Source of the DNA: Paramecium tetraurelia
Taxonomy: Eukaryota; Ciliophora; Oligohymenophorea; Peniculida; Parameciidae
Assembly: GCF_000165425.1 (NCBI RefSeq)
Contig: NW_001799624.1
Coordinates: forward strand, 1-64,000
Length of the DNA: 64,000 nucleotides
Direction of reading: 5' to 3'
The position numbers were made by a program, and so were the translations under genes. Every line of letters starts with the position of its first letter. Positions within the stretch are counted from its first letter, which is position 1. Positions 61,288 through 64,000 of this stretch are shown here, in pieces. Below the pieces are notes generated by a model. The model ran no database searches, was not told the DNA's origin, and saw nothing but the letters and a program-made list of their open reading frames with translations.

Positions 61288-63404
61288 ATGTCTAATGAAT
61301 AAGAATTACAAACCAAAATCAAAAGTCTAGAAGAGGACATCCAAAATAGACATAGACAAATAGTATCGCTCACTGATAAAGTGGAAGAATTGCAACGATC
61401 CATCTAAAACAATTCAGAAGTAGACATCAAATCATAATTGCTTAGGTGGTTGAACTTGGAGAGAAAGTGAGAATGCTTGAATCACAAAACCTTAAACTCA
61501 TAGAAAAGAATCAAAGTGACGTAGTGGAATGGCGATAAAAGGAAAGAGATTTCAATGTACATCTAAATCATATTCTAGAATCAAATCCAATCACTTCAAC
61601 GTAAATTGAATGAAGTTGAAGCTCAACTGACTGAGGCTAAGGATCTCAATTAACAACTCATTGCTAAGTCTGGAGAAAACAGTAATTCTGAATCGCAGTT
61701 ACAATAAATCACTTAACATTATGAACATCTACTCAGCGAAAAAGATGCTCAACTCAAAGAAAGAGAAACCAAGATCCTCCATCATGAATAAATAATCCCT
61801 CAATTGCAGAAAGATCTAGATCAAAGAGATTAATCAATCAAATCATTGAATGAACAATTAGAAAGTCAATCATAGCAATTAACTCTATTGAGTCAATAGA
61901 ATAGTAATCTTAATACTCTTACAATTGAACTCAATAATTTGAAACTACTCAAAGACAATTTGCTGAATGATAATTAAACACTGCATTCCTAAGTCTAACA
62001 ATTCAACACTACTAATGTTGAATTATCCAATAAACTCAAACTCACTGAAGATCAAAATGCCACCAATTAAAAGCAACTCATGGATCTTCAGAATGAATTG
62101 AAGGACTCCTAAAAGTAATACAAAGAAGAAATGACTAAAATTATGCAAATCCTTGAAAAGACCAAAGAAAAAGTATTTATTATATCTAACTATTAATTAA
62201 GTCTATTCATGAGCAGGAACTATTTAAAAACAGATTGCTTGAAAAGGATGATATTTTGAATGAAGCCAAAAAACAATTTGAATAAACTACTAAATAATTT
62301 GAAAAGTATTTACTCATTGTATTTATATCAAAGGGAAAACGCTTCTCTTACTACATAACTATCATAAGCAAACAAGACTCTCTAGGAATAGGCTAAGAAA
62401 AACTCTGATCTTGAGTTCAAAATTAGAGAATTGGAATCCAAATTACAAGAAAGCAATAGACAATACATCAAATCACTTGAACATTCTAAATAATTAGACA
62501 TCGAAGTATAAGTTTATGCACTATATATAGCTCAAAAAAGCTATTTAGACTTCGTAAAAGTATTAGGAATAAATTATATTCAAAGAAGAAGAAGTATAAA
62601 AATCAAAACAACTCTAATTGCGAATTCTACAAGATAATTCAGATTTAAAAGCTAAATTGGAGTCTCTATTGCAAATAAACTCAAAAAGCAAATCAAATGA
62701 ATTGCAGAATCTAAAAAATCAGATACTTGAAAAAGATTAAGAAATCGAATTGCTCAAATAGCAATAAAGGTCTTTGGCAACTCAATTAAAAACTAGTTAA
62801 GGCTATGCGAATAGATTTAAGTAAAGAAATAAACAATTAGAAATGGAAAACACTGAACTGTTAAAATCAAAGAATAATTTAGAGACTTTGTTCTAAGAGA
62901 TACTCGATCAAACAAAATAAAAATCGAATGTCAAGAATTTATCTGCATTATCAAATAATCCTACTAAATATTAAATGAGTTTACTCTCCTAAAGAAAGAA
63001 TTATATGCAAGAAAACACTTCAACACACTCATAAGAAAATAGATCCTCAAGTCAAAAATCTAATAACACAACTCCAAATAAGGTTGGTAAGACTGGAGAT
63101 GTATCCTTTAAAAGAGCCATCCTAGTAAGTGGATAAAAAAAAACTGCTAATTCAGGGTCTTAAGACAATGTTCATGTAAAATAGTCTAATAAACTTCTCA
63201 ATGAAATTTAAGAACTTGATGAAAGCCAATAATAATAGAATAAATCTCAATCTTAGTAGGACAATTATGATTAATAAATGGGACATGGAGAATAGCAAAA
63301 TATATAAAAAGAGTAAGAACACAAGGACGAATAAATACTTGATGAATAAGAAAATAATGAGGAGGTTGCAGATTTTATTGAGGATGATAATGATCTTAAT
63401 TGAT
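61288..63404 (+). CDS. Long coiled-coil protein
   Basis: About 650 residues, ATG 61288, TGA 63402-63404. Introns near 61410-61435 (26), 61560-61581 (22), 62172-62200 (29), 62309-62336 (28), 62508-62532 (25) and 62560-62585 (26). Almost the whole length is coiled coil ('LNEVEAQLTEAKDLNQQL', 'LKDNLLNDNQTLHSQV'), ending in a Ser/Asn/Gln-rich then acidic tail. One join near 62533-62538 (a run of six A) is out of phase by one base. Likely a structural, basal-body or golgin-like protein; no domain decides. Confidence 0.7.
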
Positions 63405-63427
63405 ATAATTTAACTGGTGATGTTTTC

Positions 63428-63985
63428 TCATTTTTTTAATATTTTATCTTTTAATTTTTCCATTGCATCTTTAACCACTTTAATTTCATCTTCCTTCAAA
63501 TCTCTTTTTATTTTTAAGAAGTTTTCAGGTTACTTTAAAATGGTTTCGACTACACCTAATACCTCATGCTTTATTTCAGATGAGATCAATACTTTAAAGT
63601 CTCTTGCTAAAAAGCTAATTTGTTTCTTTTAAAAATAACGGTCTTGTTTCATTTTACATATTTATTTTATAATATCGTATATATCTAATTATGTCTTCGG
63701 TATTTCTTCAAACAGTTTAAAAGTAGTTAAAAGTTGTATCATTAATTCTATGAAATCGAATTTCCTATTTTTGTAATTTTTAAAATCTAATTTTTAATCT
63801 TCTAAATTTTTGTCTGTTGTGGTGTAAAATTTAATAACATTTTAAATTTTATCAAATAATTCCTTTTTATCAAATAATTCCTTTTTATCAAATTATTCCT
63901 TTTTATCTAATTATTTCTTTTTATCATTCTCTTTGAAATCAAGTAGATTGATCCAGTTACAATTATTATTAATAAAGCACTTCAT
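63428..63985 (-). CDS. Small Lys-rich protein with DKKE repeats
   Basis: 185 residues in one exon, ATG 63985, TGA 63428-63430, 23 bp from the convergent coiled-coil stop. The N-terminal third has tandem repeats of Phe/Leu-Asp-Lys-Lys-Glu-Leu/Gln. The rest is helical and basic ('FLARDFKVLISSEIKHEVLG'). No domain recognised. The window ends 15 bp upstream of the ATG, so an earlier start or exon is possible. Confidence 0.6.
63860..63932 (-). repeat. Four tandem 18-bp repeats
   Basis: Units of 'attcctttttatcaaata' type repeat four times with small changes, coding the DKKE-type peptide repeats of the gene at 63428-63985. Confidence 0.85.
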
Positions 63986-64000
63986 TAAAATTGAATTTAT

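Noticed and set aside
61077-61295. Plus-strand Cys/Ser-rich ORF
   Set aside because: Antisense of the MEMO N-terminus, where the conserved HAGSWY block lies.
1-64000. CRISPR arrays, insertion sequences, retroelement or virus-derived genes, rRNA, telomeric C4A2/C3A3 repeats
   Set aside because: Looked for by eye; no spaced repeats, transposase, reverse transcriptase, capsid, rRNA or telomere sequence noticed. tRNA genes were not excluded rigorously.

Overview
The window reads as nuclear DNA of a ciliate of the Paramecium type. Long open frames only appear if TAA and TAG are read as glutamine and TGA is the sole stop. Genes carry introns of about 20-34 nt (GT...AG), sit on both strands with very short spacers, and the base composition is strongly A+T rich. 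Two runs of exactly 150 N (45073-45222, 57267-57416) show that this is a scaffold with sized gaps. All exon joins below were made by eye.

Layout. 1-1.35 kb: the decaying 3' part of a WD40-repeat gene, then about 3.2 kb with no gene I can support. 4.5-12.2 kb: an orphan charged protein (-), a HEAT-repeat protein, a non-canonical poly(A) polymerase, a Rab GTPase (+) and a casein-kinase-1 (-). 12.8-19.6 kb: a small Cys-rich protein, two zinc-binding/coiled-coil (B-box-like) proteins, an ORF broken by one TGA, and a 646-residue orphan. 19.6-21.3 kb is poor in clear genes. 21.3-38.2 kb is a dense plus-strand block: orphan, FKBP/TPR protein, (PP2C on -), a large membrane cyclic-nucleotide phosphodiesterase, a Pfs2/WDR33-like WD40 protein, a small zinc finger, an orphan, a DH-domain RhoGEF, a STAND/NACHT NTPase and a coiled-coil protein. 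38.4-45.5 kb is mostly minus strand: a candidate microprotein, two tandem MGCCQ...KFIGML paralogues, a Vps8 homologue, an orphan, and a WD40 C-terminus cut by a gap. 45.5-64 kb: ARL6/BBS3, a membrane aspartic protease, PLAA/Doa1, a GPI-type surface antigen, a zinc/coiled-coil protein, a ubiquitin-specific protease, an STPG-repeat protein cut by a gap, a zinc-binding protein, a PIAS/SIZ SUMO ligase, MEMO, a long coiled-coil protein and a small repeat-bearing protein.

Functionally this is a normal mix of housekeeping, trafficking (Vps8, Rab, perhaps Vps15), ubiquitin/SUMO (PLAA, USP, PIAS), cyclic-nucleotide and phosphatase signalling, and cilia-linked genes (ARL6, STPG). I see no operon-like logic and no clear new defence or mobile system. 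The least ordinary items are the tandem lipid-anchor-candidate paralogues at 38.9-39.8 kb, the 447-nt frame with one internal TGA at 14.65 kb, divergent genes whose start codons lie 5-22 bp apart, and a set of apparent one-base frame breaks that all fall in homopolymer runs.
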